64,000 bases of DNA from Phycisphaerales bacterium (GTDB taxonomy: Bacteria; Planctomycetota; Phycisphaerae; Phycisphaerales; UBA1924). The notes beneath the pieces were generated by a model, which saw only the letters and a program-made list of their open reading frames with translations, did not search any database and was not told where the DNA came from. Below are positions 54,607 through 63,800 of this stretch, piece by piece. Numbering within the stretch: the first letter of the stretch is position 1; each line of letters starts with the position of its first letter. Location of the stretch: NCBI GenBank assembly GCA_029260315.1, contig JAJDDM010000135.1:37510-101509 (forward strand), in the 5' to 3' direction. A program made the translations under genes and the position numbers.

Positions 54607-54843
54607 ATGAAGGATGAGACGAGGAGTGGAAACAGAGGAGCCAGCCCCGGTGACCGAGAGGTCGCGGCGGAGCGGATGCTCACGGTGCGCGATCTGGCCG
54701 AGCTGCTCTCGGTGCACACGCGGTCCATCCGACGCTGGGTCTCAGAGGGCGAACTCCCTCCGCCGATCAAGATCGGCGGCTCTCTCCGGTGGAAGCCGGC
54801 GCGCATTCAGGAGTGGATTCAGGAGAAGGAGGAAGAGCAGTGA
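54607..54843 (+). CDS. Excisionase/AlpA-like helix-turn-helix protein
   Basis: 78 aa from ATG 54607. After a charged N-terminus, the winged-helix excisionase-type domain MLTVRDLAELLSVHTRSIRRWVSEGELPPPIKIGGSLRWKPARIQEWIQEKEEE is complete. Members of this family direct excision or control integrase expression on integrative elements. It lies about 1.2 kb from the tRNA-end boundary, which supports such a role. Confidence 0.8.
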   Translation: MKDETRSGNRGASPGDREVAAERMLTVRDLAELLSVHTRSIRRWVSEGELPPPIKIGGSLRWKPARIQEWIQEKEEEQ

Positions 54844-54884
54844 GCACTCTCCACAAAGGCAAGAGCGCCTTGCGCTGCGTGCTG

Positions 54885-54964
54885 CCGTCTTCGTTCGTCG
54901 CTGTCGGGGTCAACCCTCGGGAGGCCGCAAGGCCGAAGGCCCCGACAGTGGGGGGCGAAGACGG
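54885..54964 (+). ncRNA. Candidate structured RNA after excisionase-like gene
   Basis: Nested perfect helices: 54885-54893 with 54956-54964 (9 bp), 54901-54909 with 54940-54948 (9 bp), and an inner GGCC-GCAA-GGCC hairpin (54923-54934). Two consecutive 9-bp perfect helices and a GNRA loop in 80 nt are unlikely by chance. The wider 54844-55101 has no convincing gene. It might be a regulatory RNA or attenuator, or overlap a short coding frame from GTG 54840. Confidence 0.5.
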
Positions 54965-55101
54965 TAAGCGCTACGGGCACGGCAGGATCCTCTTCAGCTC
55001 TGCCGGATCGTCTCGGAGCGAGAGGGGTCTTGGGTGCATGGATGATGGCCGGGGGCAGGAAAGCGCCGCCGACCCGGCGTGCGGGCCGACGGCAGAGTGC
55101 G

Positions 55102-55341
55102 CTAGGCGTTCGACTCGGTCGCCTGCGCCTGCTCGCAGATCCAGGTGTGCGCCTGGTCCGCGACCTTCGCGGCGAGCAGAAGGTCATCGCGCCCAAGGCT
55201 CTGGGTGCGCTTCCATTCCTCGCCGTCCTTGTAGACGCGCGCGAGGTTCACGTTGAAGAACGTGCCGCTGTCCGATGCGTTGCGCCAGATGGTCGCCGTG
55301 ATGCGACCGATGCGGATTTCGTGTGCGGGTCTCTGTGTCAT
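55102..55341 (-). CDS. Small conserved element-associated protein
   Basis: 79 aa from ATG 55341, with AAGGAG (minus strand, about 55354-55349). The product is a compact beta-rich domain: HEIRIGRITATIWRNASDSGTFFNVNLARVYKDGEEWKRTQSLGRDDLLLAAKVADQAHTWI. I associate this pattern with small proteins common on plasmids and integrative elements of planctomycetes and proteobacteria; function unknown. Confidence 0.65.
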   Translation of the reverse strand: MTQRPAHEIRIGRITATIWRNASDSGTFFNVNLARVYKDGEEWKRTQSLGRDDLLLAAKVADQAHTWICEQAQATESNA

Positions 55342-55500
55342 GTCTTTCTCCTTTGTGAGGGTTGACGTTTCGTCTGTTCACTCACGGCTGACAGACAAAC
55401 TCAGCCCCACAGAAGGCGGGAGACGGCTGGCGGGGACCTGCACTAGTGCGCTCGGGTGTCATGCGAGAGCGCAAGAGCTACGGGCGGTTCGAGACCTGAC

Positions 55501-55788
55501 ATGATCAGTCTGGACGAACAACTGGTGGGCCTATCCGACGTGCCTGGCATGCTGCCTTCGATCGGCGGTAAGCGGGTGCACAGGGCCACCGTGTACCGCT
55601 GGGTGCAGCGAGGCATCCGTGGCCATCGACTAGAGGCGCTGTGTGTCGGTGGGCGGCGGGTGACCTCGAGGCAGGCGCTTGACCGGTTCTTCCAGGCCCT
55701 GACGGGGGAACCGTACGAGCTAGAAGAGCGTGAGCCAGAGAGGAGCGCAACAGATGCGAGGCGGCTGGCTGATCGGTACGGCCTGTGA
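55501..55788 (+). CDS. DUF1580-like helix-turn-helix protein
   Basis: 95 aa from ATG 55501. ISLDEQLVGLSDVPGMLPSIGGKRVHRATVYRWVQRGIRGHRLEALCVGGRRVTSRQALDRFF matches the DUF1580 family, essentially known from planctomycetes: a MerR/excisionase-like HTH with a GGRRxTSxxALxRF end. Probably a DNA-binding protein of the element. It is one of the best taxonomic pointers in the window. Confidence 0.75.
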   Translation: MISLDEQLVGLSDVPGMLPSIGGKRVHRATVYRWVQRGIRGHRLEALCVGGRRVTSRQALDRFFQALTGEPYELEEREPERSATDARRLADRYGL

Positions 55789-55997
55789 CGACCACGTCAC
55801 GCGGCGCGGCTGTCGGGAGACCTACCGGTTTTTACCGGCTTGGTGAGCGGAGCACCGCGACGCGTGGGCTGAATCCGTGCATCGGTGCGACCCCTTGCGA
55901 CAACGAGGCGGTCGAGTAGAATGCCGCAAGTCTTGGGTTTCCTGGCGCTTACGACCGCGCGTCGCCCGAGTTCAGGTGTTCTGTCACGCTGGAAGTC
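55789..55997. other. Element end between last gene and tRNA remnant
   Basis: About 200 bp with no gene and no upstream half of a tRNA that would pair with the acceptor strand at 56015-56021 (a GAGGGTG would be required). It therefore belongs to the inserted element. Confidence 0.45.
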
Positions 55998-56025
55998 GAG
56001 GGTTCGAGTCCCTTCACCCTCGCCA
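55998..56025 (+). tRNA. 3' end of a tRNA gene (attachment site remnant)
   Basis: GAGGG (55998-56002), loop TTCGAGT, CCCTT (56010-56014) form a regular T-arm with G53-T-T-C-G-A. CACCCTC (56015-56021) is the acceptor 3' strand, then discriminator G and encoded CCA (56023-56025). The 5' acceptor, D-arm and anticodon arm are absent upstream. This is the usual product of integration into a tRNA 3' end. Discriminator G suggests serine or aspartate, not decided. Confidence 0.75.
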
Positions 56026-56540
56026 TTCGCGGTTGGGGTGGCGGCAGGCCGACGTCAGGCGCCCCTGCCCGCGACGGGCAGAGCGGTCTCGATCGTCGAG
56101 GAGCGCAGCCGCTCCCGGATTCCCCCAAGGAAGGTCGACGGGGGGCCGTCGAGCGGGTGCGCGCGCTTCCACCAGTTCGTGCCCTGGTGCGTCGCGACCT
56201 GCCTCTCGTGCCGACGGCTCGCGGCGGACCGGCACGGCGTCCTACGCGAGTCACGCCCGTCCGGTTCGAGCCAACGCGTCGGAGCGCATGGAGCACGCGA
56301 CTCGAACGCTGCGCGAGCTGTACGGCACGACGCCACGGCGGCGCCCGGCGTCTCTGGGCCGTGGCGTCTCAAACGCGTTCGCAATCACTTGATCCGCACT
56401 GATCTCGCCGTGGTGCGGGTCGGCGAGATCGTGCAGGAGCTCGAGCCGCTCCCGATTGCGGGCTCCCGTGCATACTCGGTCGTTCCACTCGCTCTCGGCG
56501 GGCGCTCGAAGCGATACGTGGACACCACCTGGAGGAGAGC
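56026..56540 (+). other. Leader region of mgtE with two strong hairpins
   Basis: GACGCCACGG (56329-56338)/CCGTGGCGTC (56359-56368) and GATCTCGCC (56401-56409)/GGCGAGATC (56422-56430) are perfect helices; a weaker GAGCCGC/GCGGGCTC pair follows near 56441-56463. The first may terminate upstream transcription, the others lie in the mgtE leader. The M-box magnesium riboswitch consensus is not recognisable. Confidence 0.45.
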
Positions 56541-57866
56541 ATGAACGAAGCGCAGCCGACGGAGCGCGAGGGACTGATCCCTCTGATCCTGAGTTTCGTG
56601 CGTGACGACCCGGTGATCGCTGCTCACCACATCGACGTCCTCGATGAGGAGCACGCCATGCAGGTCCTGGGATCGCTCCCAGTCAAGGACCTGACCGCCG
56701 TCCTCGCGCATCTCGATCCCACCTTCGTCTCGAGGCTCGTGCTCGCGGTCGCACCGGAGCGGATCGTACCGCTGCTGGAACGCGGCGGCAGCGACGTCTG
56801 CGCATCCGTTCTCTTGACGCTTCCGGAGGCGGGTCGGGCTTCGTTCCTGGACTCGATGTCGGCGGAGCTGCGCGAGCAGATCGAGGAATACTTGACCTAT
56901 CCGGAGGACAGTGCCGGGCGCGTCATGAAGACCGACTATGCGTCGTTCCACATCGACCACACGGTCGGGCACGTCGTTACCAAGCTCAGGGACCGAGCCG
57001 GAACCCGGAGGGCCCCCTCGAACGTGTACGTGGTTGACGGCGCCGGCAAGCTCTCGGGTGTCATCAGCATGCGCGACCTGGTCATCGCGAGCGACGAAAC
57101 GCCCCTGCGGAATCTGATGATCTCCGATCTCCTCACCGTCGGCCCTTTCGACACGAAGAGCGAAGCGTTCCAGATCCTGTCCGGCAAGGGGTTCACCTCC
57201 TTGCCGGTGGTGGATTCGCAGTACCGGATGCTCGGCGTCGTTCGCGCGACCAACCTGCTTGTCGACGCCCAGGAGTCGGCCGCCCAGGACATCCAGAAAC
57301 TGTTCGGCGTTCCCAAGGACGAAGTCACCTTCTCCCCGATCGGTTTCAGCCTGAGGAAGCGGCTGCCTTGGCTCCACATCAACCTGGCCACCGCCTTCGC
57401 GGCAGCGTCGGTCGTGGCGTTGTTCGAGGGCATCATCGCGAAGATCACCGTTCTCGCCGTCTACCTCCCCGTGGTCGCCGGGCAGGGAGGGAACGCCGGA
57501 GCCCAGTCGCTCGCCGTGGTGATGCGCGGCCTGGTCATGCGTGAGATCCCTCCCCATGCCGTGCGCCGCATGCTGACCAAGGAAGGCGTGATCGGGGTCA
57601 TCAACGGGGCCGTGATCGGCCTGGTCACCGCCCTCATCGCCTGGATGTGGAACGGCAAGCCCTACCTCGGCCTGGTCATCGGCCTGGCGATGATCGTGAA
57701 TCTCGCCGTCGCGGGCATCGCCGGGGCTGCGATCCCGATCACGATGAAACGACTCGGACTGGATCCCGCGCAGTCGTCGAGCATCGTGCTCACGACCGTC
57801 ACGGACGTCGTGGGCTTCTTCGCCTTCCTCGGCTTCGCCGTCGTGTTCCAGAATCAGCTCATGTGA
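56541..57866 (+). CDS. mgtE: MgtE-family magnesium transporter
   Basis: 441 aa, GGAGGAG before ATG 56541. Order as in MgtE: N-terminal superhelical domain with [25 protein letters not shown], two CBS domains ([46 protein letters not shown]) and five transmembrane helices with [22 protein letters not shown], the pore signature. Imports Mg2+; the cytoplasmic domains gate the pore by Mg2+ binding. Full length; first gene on the chromosomal side of the junction. Confidence 0.93.
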   Translation: MNEAQPTEREGLIPLILSFVRDDPVIAAHHIDVLDEEHAMQVLGSLPVKDLTAVLAHLDPTFVSRLVLAVAPERIVPLLERGGSDVCASVLLTLPEAGRASFLDSMSAELREQIEEYLTYPEDSAGRVMKTDYASFHIDHTVGHVVTKLRDRAGTRRAPSNVYVVDGAGKLSGVISMRDLVIASDETPLRNLMISDLLTVGPFDTKSEAFQILSGKGFTSLPVVDSQYRMLGVVRATNLLVDAQESAAQDIQKLFGVPKDEVTFSPIGFSLRKRLPWLHINLATAFAAASVVALFEGIIAKITVLAVYLPVVAGQGGNAGAQSLAVVMRGLVMREIPPHAVRRMLTKEGVIGVINGAVIGLVTALIAWMWNGKPYLGLVIGLAMIVNLAVAGIAGAAIPITMKRLGLDPAQSSSIVLTTVTDVVGFFAFLGFAVVFQNQLM

Positions 57867-58435
57867 CTCGCGGTCGGACCGCCGACCCGCTACCGAGACC
57901 GCGGGCACGGGGCGCGGCCGTCGGTGGGGGCCGTCGCGAGACCCGGCGAGACCCAGACCCGGCGAGACCCAGGGAGAGCCCCGCGAGAACCCCGCGAGGC
58001 GTCGATCCGGGCCCTGGTGATGTCCCTCTCTCCGGATTCCGGGCGGCGAGGGGCGCCGTGGGCCGTGGCCGTGCCGGGACCAGAGGTCGACGACGAATGC
58101 GGCCCGGGCCGCCCGATTTCGCCCGTCGAGCCACCCCGACGGTCCGTTCCGGCGGGCCGGCGGCCCGGTGGCGCCTCCGCTGCCTCATTGACACGGGGGT
58201 CTCGGAGCGCCAATGTTCATGGCCTGTAGGGAGGGGCGGAGTCGCCTTTCCATGGTGTCCAGGGGCTACCCGGGCGGTCGCGAGACCCTCCGATGTTCCT
58301 GGTCGCCACGCCCGGCCGGAGCCCGAACTCCGGACCTCGGCAGGGCATCACGACGCGGGGGTCTCCTCCGCGAATCTCATGGCCTCTTCCGTCTGCAAAC
58401 TGGCGAGGGGTCACCGTTACATAGGAACGCAGCAC
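57867..58435. other. Gap upstream of cold-shock gene
   Basis: About 570 bp of very GC-rich DNA. A tandem run of GGCGAGACCCAG-like units (about 57940-57975) is present. The 3' part probably holds the cold-shock gene's promoter and a long leader. No gene supported. Confidence 0.4.
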
Positions 58436-58642
58436 ATGCGCAGCACTGGCACCGTCAAGTGGTTCAACGAGACCAAGGGTTTCGGCTTCATCACCCCCGA
58501 GGACAACAGCAAGGATTGCTTTGTCCATCACACCGGCATCCAGGGTGATGGTTTCAAGACCCTGAACGAGGGCGAGCGCGTCGAGTTCGACATTGTCGAA
58601 GGCGCCAAGGGCCCGGCGGCCGAGAACGTCGTCCGCCTCTAG
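58436..58642 (+). CDS. Cold-shock domain protein
   Basis: 68 aa from ATG 58436, AGGAA 9 bp upstream. [33 protein letters not shown] contains RNP1 (KGFGFI) and RNP2-like (CFVHH) motifs; normal CspA-family length. It binds single-stranded nucleic acid as an RNA chaperone. Followed by a strong terminator. Confidence 0.92.
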   Translation: MRSTGTVKWFNETKGFGFITPEDNSKDCFVHHTGIQGDGFKTLNEGERVEFDIVEGAKGPAAENVVRL

Positions 58643-58659
58643 TCGGCTCGCCGACCTCA

Positions 58660-58700
58660 GCGGGGCCGCTCCTTTCCCAGGGGCGGCCCCGCTCGTGTTT
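58660..58700 (+). terminator. Intrinsic terminator of the cold-shock gene
   Basis: GCGGGGCCGC (58660-58669) and GCGGCCCCGC (58683-58692) pair perfectly, then TCGTGTTT follows. Confidence 0.8.
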
Positions 58701-58731
58701 CACCCCGACTCTTCTCCTGGAACCACAGCCC

Positions 58732-59016
58732 ATGGCGCGCACCTCCTACAGCTACGAGAAGTTCATGCGGGAGAAGAAGAAGGCGGAGAAGAAGAAGCAG
58801 CGCGAGGAAGACAAGCGCGCGCGTCTGCTCGCCAAGAAGGACGGTGAGGGCGGGGCACCGGTGGTGGACGGAGCCGACGTCGACGCGGATGGTGACGACA
58901 CCGACCGCGCCGCCACCGACGGGGACACCGGCATCGAGGGTGTCGAGGACGCGGCTCCTCGCGCCGAGAGCGACACGCCTCCCGGTGCTGGCGGCGAGAC
59001 CGCGCCCGACGCCTAG
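58732..59016 (+). CDS. Small Lys-rich then acidic protein
   Basis: 94 aa. YSYEKFMREKKKAEKKKQREEDKRARLLAKKDGEGG is a highly charged basic helix; the rest is acidic and disordered (DGADVDADGDDTDR). The basic part occurs in small conserved proteins encoded near cold-shock genes; function unknown. The stop falls at the start of a short tandem repeat (GACGCCTAGGACGCG x2, 59008-59037). Confidence 0.6.
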   Translation: MARTSYSYEKFMREKKKAEKKKQREEDKRARLLAKKDGEGGAPVVDGADVDADGDDTDRAATDGDTGIEGVEDAAPRAESDTPPGAGGETAPDA

Positions 59017-59088
59017 GACGCGTCCGACGCCTAGGACGCGCCCGACGCGCCCGGCCCGCGCGACGCCGGCGGGCCCCCTGCGTCGGAC

Positions 59089-59640
59089 CTAGAGTCCGAT
59101 GCCCCCGTTCCAGACCGGGCCGTTGGGTCCGATGCCCACGCCGGCGTGCGGCTTGAACCAGCCGCCGCTCTTGACCACCACACCGCGGAACCGCGCGGGC
59201 GGTCCGGCGAACGGGATGCCGGCGCTGTCGATCAGGGTCCAGTCCATGTAGAGCGCGGTCAGGTCCAGCTCCTGCGGGGGCAGCGCGAAGGCGATCTCGA
59301 AGGAACGGCGCCCGCTGACGGTGGAGGCCGACGCCGATTCATCCGGCACGAGCCGCGCCGAGCCGAGGTCGTGCAGGTCACCGGTGGCCAGGGTCGTGGC
59401 GCTCGGGTCGATGACCAGGAAGTCGGCGTCACTGCCGGCCACCAGGAAGCGCGCGCGCAGCTCGGGCTGCTCCCCGTCGTCGTTGATCCCGGTGATCTGG
59501 ATGCGCACCTGCACGTCCGTCCCGACCACCGAGAAGGGCTGCTGGCCCTGGGCGTCGAACTTGAGGCTGGTGCTCGAGCAACCGGGCAGGAGCAGCAGGA
59601 CCACGCCCAGGGCGATCGGGGCGGCGAGGCGGAGTGGCAT
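59089..59640 (-). CDS. Lipoprotein, unknown
   Basis: 183 aa from ATG 59640. Signal peptide with lipobox (PLRLAAPIALGVVLLLLPGCSS, Cys about 20) directs lipidation. The mature part is beta-rich (VVGTDVQVRIQITGINDDGEQPELRARFLVAG ... SFEIAFALPPQELDLTALYMDWTLIDSAG) and ends in a Gly-rich tail. No family recognised. Confidence 0.7.
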   Translation of the reverse strand: MPLRLAAPIALGVVLLLLPGCSSTSLKFDAQGQQPFSVVGTDVQVRIQITGINDDGEQPELRARFLVAGSDADFLVIDPSATTLATGDLHDLGSARLVPDESASASTVSGRRSFEIAFALPPQELDLTALYMDWTLIDSAGIPFAGPPARFRGVVVKSGGWFKPHAGVGIGPNGPVWNGGIGL

Positions 59641-59716
59641 GACGATCTCCGAGGGTGGAGCGCCCATTGTGCCCGACCCGGCGGGGGCGGCGGCGCTGAC
59701 GATTCGTTCGGACCGC

Positions 59717-60751
59717 TCAGAATCCGTCGCACCAGCGGTACGCGTCGATCACGGCGCGCTCGCCTTCGGGACCCCCGCGCGAGTTGCCGTGCTCCATGCC
59801 GAGGATGCCCGTGTAGCCCTTGGCATGGATGTGGCCGAACACGTTGCGATAGTGGATCTCACCGGTGGTCGGCTCGTTGCGTCCGGGGTTGTCGCCGATC
59901 TGGAAGTAGGCGATCTCGTCCCAGGCCTTGTCGATGTTGGGGATCAGGTTCCCCTCGGCGATCTGCTGGTGGTAGAGGTCGTCGAGGATCTTCACGGCCG
60001 GGCTGCCGACCGCCTTGCAGATCGCGTAGGCCTGCGGGATGCGCGAGAGGAACATGCCCGGGTGGTCGCGCCACGGGTTGAGCGGCTCGAGCACCATGAC
60101 CCGCTCGTGCGGCTCGAAGATCGCCGCGCCACGCTTCAACATCTCGATGGCGTGCGCGGTCTGGTACTCCATCTCCAGGCGCGGCTCGAGGTCGCCGAGC
60201 ACCACGGTCATCCAGGTCGCGTTCACGCGTCGCGCGACGTCGACGGCGGCGGTGAGATCGGCGAGGAAGTTCTCCAGGTGCGCCGGGTCGCCGCTGCTGA
60301 AGCTGCGCTTGCCGAACGCCGTGCCGAAGTTGGCGACGAACACCCCCATGCGCATGTCGTGCTGCTCGAGCGCGGCGGCGATGCGCTCCTGTTCCTCGAT
60401 GGAACGGCCGGCCATGCCGTTGTCCTCGATCGCGGTGAAGCCCTCCTCGGCCATGAAGGTGATCTGGTCCACGGGATCGTCGCCGGCGTGATGCCGGAAC
60501 ATGCCGAAGTGCGGCGCGTAGGCCATGCGGAAGCGCTCGCCGCGACGCAGACGACCGAGCTCGGCGGCTTCGGCGCGCGGGACGGCCGTGAGCAGGCGCC
60601 CGGCGGCGGCGGCCGGAGCGGCGAGCAGCGCGGCGCCGACCGTGCCCAGCGCAGTGGCGGTACCGCCCAGGAAGCGGCGTCGAGCGAGGGACGCGTCGGG
60701 GGAGGGGGCGCGTGACCCCTGCGCGGATCGCGTCGTGGGACGGCGGGACAT
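59717..60751 (-). CDS. Tat-exported hydroxypyruvate isomerase-like TIM-barrel protein
   Basis: 344 aa from ATG 60751, GAGGAGGAG upstream. N-terminal twin-arginine signal (ARRRFLGGTATALGTVGAALLAAPAAAA). The barrel matches the xylose isomerase-like/Hyi family: GFTAIEDNGMAG, VMVLEPLNPWRDHPGMFL, VKILDDLYHQQIAEGNLI, HIHAKG and GYTGILGMEHGNS carry the metal-binding Glu, Asp and His. Substrate uncertain. Divergent from the haem protein gene with 82 bp between. Confidence 0.88.
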   Translation of the reverse strand: MSRRPTTRSAQGSRAPSPDASLARRRFLGGTATALGTVGAALLAAPAAAAGRLLTAVPRAEAAELGRLRRGERFRMAYAPHFGMFRHHAGDDPVDQITFMAEEGFTAIEDNGMAGRSIEEQERIAAALEQHDMRMGVFVANFGTAFGKRSFSSGDPAHLENFLADLTAAVDVARRVNATWMTVVLGDLEPRLEMEYQTAHAIEMLKRGAAIFEPHERVMVLEPLNPWRDHPGMFLSRIPQAYAICKAVGSPAVKILDDLYHQQIAEGNLIPNIDKAWDEIAYFQIGDNPGRNEPTTGEIHYRNVFGHIHAKGYTGILGMEHGNSRGGPEGERAVIDAYRWCDGF

Positions 60752-60833
60752 GGGAGCTCCTCCTCGCGTCGGGGGCCGCAAGCTAACACGCGGCCGCGGC
60801 CGGGTCCTCGACGTCGGGTACGATCCGCCGATC

Positions 60834-63800
60834 GTGTCCCCGTTCCGACTCCCAGCCCGACTCCCGCTCCGGCTCGCGGTGCTGGCGTGCCTGTCGACCT
60901 GCCTGCCGGCGCCGAGCGCCTGCGCGCATGACGAGTCCCCCGCGCCGCTCTGGATCTGGGGCGACGGGACCGGCGCAAAGCGCGAGACGATCCACTTTCG
61001 ACGCGTCTTCGACGTCCCCGGCGACGTGGTCTCGGCGGAACTCGTCGGGACCTGCGACAACGCCTGGGTCGCCTACCTCGACGGCGAGGAGGTCGCCGGC
61101 GGCGACACGTGGTGGGAGCCGTCGGCCGAGGACCTGACCGAGGTCCTTTCCGGAGTCGGCGCGGGGCCGCATGTGCTCGCCGTGAGCGCGTCGAACGAGG
61201 GCGGCCCGGCCGGGCTGGTGCTGCGCCTCGCTTTCGTGGTCGAGACCGACGCGGGAACGGAGACTCGCGAGGTCGTCAGTGACGGCGCGTGGCGCTGGTC
61301 GCGCGCGCCGGCCGCGGGCTGGACCGATCCCGGCTTCGAACCCGCGCCGTGCATCGGCACGCTCGGCGTGCCGGACGACCCCGCGGCGCGCTGGTGCCCG
61401 GTGACCGCTCTCGGCCCGCTGGGCACCGAGCCCTGGACGCGCATCGACGCCGAGGCCCTCGCGACGACCGACGAGGTCCGCCCCTCACGCGTCACGCCCG
61501 CCGAGCGCATCACCGTGCCCGAGGGTTTCGCCGTCGAGCTGCTGCACACGGCCACGCGCGGGCAGGGCTCGTGGGTCGCCCTCGCCCATGGCCCCGGCGG
61601 GGACCTCTTCGTCAGCGACCAGGGCGACGCGGGCCTGTTCCGCATCGACGTGTCCACGCAGCCGGTGCGCGTCGAGCCCGTGGAGGTCGACATCAGCGGT
61701 GCCCAGGGCCTGCTCTGGGCCGACGGTGGGCTCTACGTGGTCGCACACGGCGCGGACGAGCGTGGCCTCTACAAGCTGACCGACACCGACGGCGACGGGC
61801 GCCTCGATGACGCGCGCCTGCTCCGAGCGCTCGGCGGCGGCCACGGCGAACACGGCTGGCACGCGGTGCTGCTCGGTCCCGACGGCCGCTCGCTCTACGT
61901 GGTCGCCGGGAACCAGACGGCGCCGACCGCGCTGTCGTCGTCGCGGGTGCCACCGGTCTGGGGCGAGGACCAACTGCTCCCGCGTCTGCCCGACGCCGGC
62001 GGCTTCATGGTCGAGGACCAGGCGCCGGGCGGGTGCATCTACCGGGTGAGCCTCGACGGCACCGCGTGGGAGCTGATCTCCAGCGGCTACCGCAACCCGT
62101 ACGACGCCGCCTTCGACGAGCGCGGCGACCTCTACACCTTCGACGCCGACATGGAGTGGGACCTCAACACGCCCTGGTATCGCCCGACACGCGTGTGTCT
62201 GGTCTCGAGCGGAAGCGAGTACGGCTGGCGCAATGGTTCGGGCAAGTGGCCGGCCCACCACGCCGACAGTCTCCCGGCCGTGCTCGACGTCGGCGTGGGA
62301 TCACCGGTGGGCGTGACCTTCGGGGTGGGCACCAGCTTCCGCGAGCCGTGGCGCAGTGCCCTGTTCCTGGGCGACTGGAGCTACGGTCGCGTGTACGCCG
62401 CCCACCTGCGGCCGAGCGGCGCCGCGGCCACGGGTGAACTCGAGCTGTTCATGTCGGGCGCCCCCTTGCCGGTCACCGATCTCGTCGTGCACCCCGACGG
62501 CGGGCTCTACTTCACCACGGGCGGGCGCGGCGTGCCGTCCGGCCTCTACCGCGTGCGCGATGAGGGTCGCGCGGGGAGCGCGAGCCCGAGTGCGGCCGCG
62601 AGCCCGAGCCCGAGCTCGGTCGCGGCCACGGCCACGGGCCCGGTCGCGGCCACGGGCCCGGGCGCTGATGCCTCCCGCCGCGCCCGGCTCGCACTGGAAG
62701 CGTTCCACGGTCGCGCGGACCCGGCCGCCGTGGACCTCGCCTGGGCGCGGCTCGGAGACGCCGATCGCTTCCTGCGCTTCGCCGCCCGGACCGCGCTGGA
62801 GTGGCAGCCCGTCGAGACCTGGCGTGAGCGCGCCCTGACCGAGGACGATCCGGCCACGGCGCTCGGCGCGCTGATCGCCTTGGCGCGCGTGAGCGGTGCG
62901 GATCCCGAGCACCGGGGCCCGCTCGACGCGACCGCCGCGCTCTTCGCCGACGGGGCCTTCGCGGCCTTCGCGGCCACGCGGGACGGTGACGGCGGCCTCG
63001 ATCGACAACGCGCGGCCCTGCTCGGCGCCTTGACGCGGCTGCCCTGGGCGGAGCTCGACGAGACCGGTCGCCTCGACCTGCTGCGCGCCCATGCGCTCAC
63101 GTTCACTCGCCTCGGCCCTCCCGACGAGGCCGAGCGCACCACCCTGGCCGCGCGGTTCACGCCGCGCTTCCCGTCCGGGAGCCCGGCCCTCGACGCGGAG
63201 CTGTGCGCACTGCTCGTGTTCCTCGGGGCGCCCGAGGTCGTCGAGCGCGGCCTGACGGTCGTCCAGCGGTCACCGACGCAGGAGGAGCAGATCGCGCTGA
63301 TGGCCTCGTTGCGGCTGGCCAGGACAGGCTGGACGCCGGCCTTGCGCGAGGACTACTTCGCCTGGTTCCCGCGCGCCCACGGCTACGGCGGTGGCGCGAG
63401 CTTCGCGGGCTTCCTGCGCGAGATTCGCGACGACGCCCTCGAGGGTCTCTCGGACCCGGAACGCGAAGCGCTGCGCGCGATCCTGCAGGCGGCACCCATC
63501 GCCTCGACCGAGGTCGCCCTGCAGGGCGAGCTGGCCGGCCGCACCGACGCGCGGACCTGGACCCTGCGCGCGCTCGCTCCGGGGCTCGACGCGCGGCTCG
63601 CGCAGCGGGACTTCGGTCGCGGGCGCAGGCTGTTCGGGGCGGCGGGCTGCTTCGCGTGTCATCGCATCGCGGGCGAGGGCGGCGCGGTCGGCCCCGACCT
63701 CACCGGGTCGGCCGGGCGCTTCTCGCCGACCGACGTGCTCGAGGCCGTCCTGGAGCCCAGCCGCGTCGTGAGCGATCAGTACCGGCGCGTGACCCTGCGC

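Noticed and set aside
54840..55256. A 150-codon frame from GTG 54840
   Set aside because: The translation turns into Arg/Pro low-complexity sequence and crosses the minus-strand gene at 55102-55341; the perfect nested stems are better explained as RNA.
56026..56540. M-box magnesium riboswitch upstream of mgtE
   Set aside because: Hairpins are present, but the conserved M-box sequences are not recognisable.
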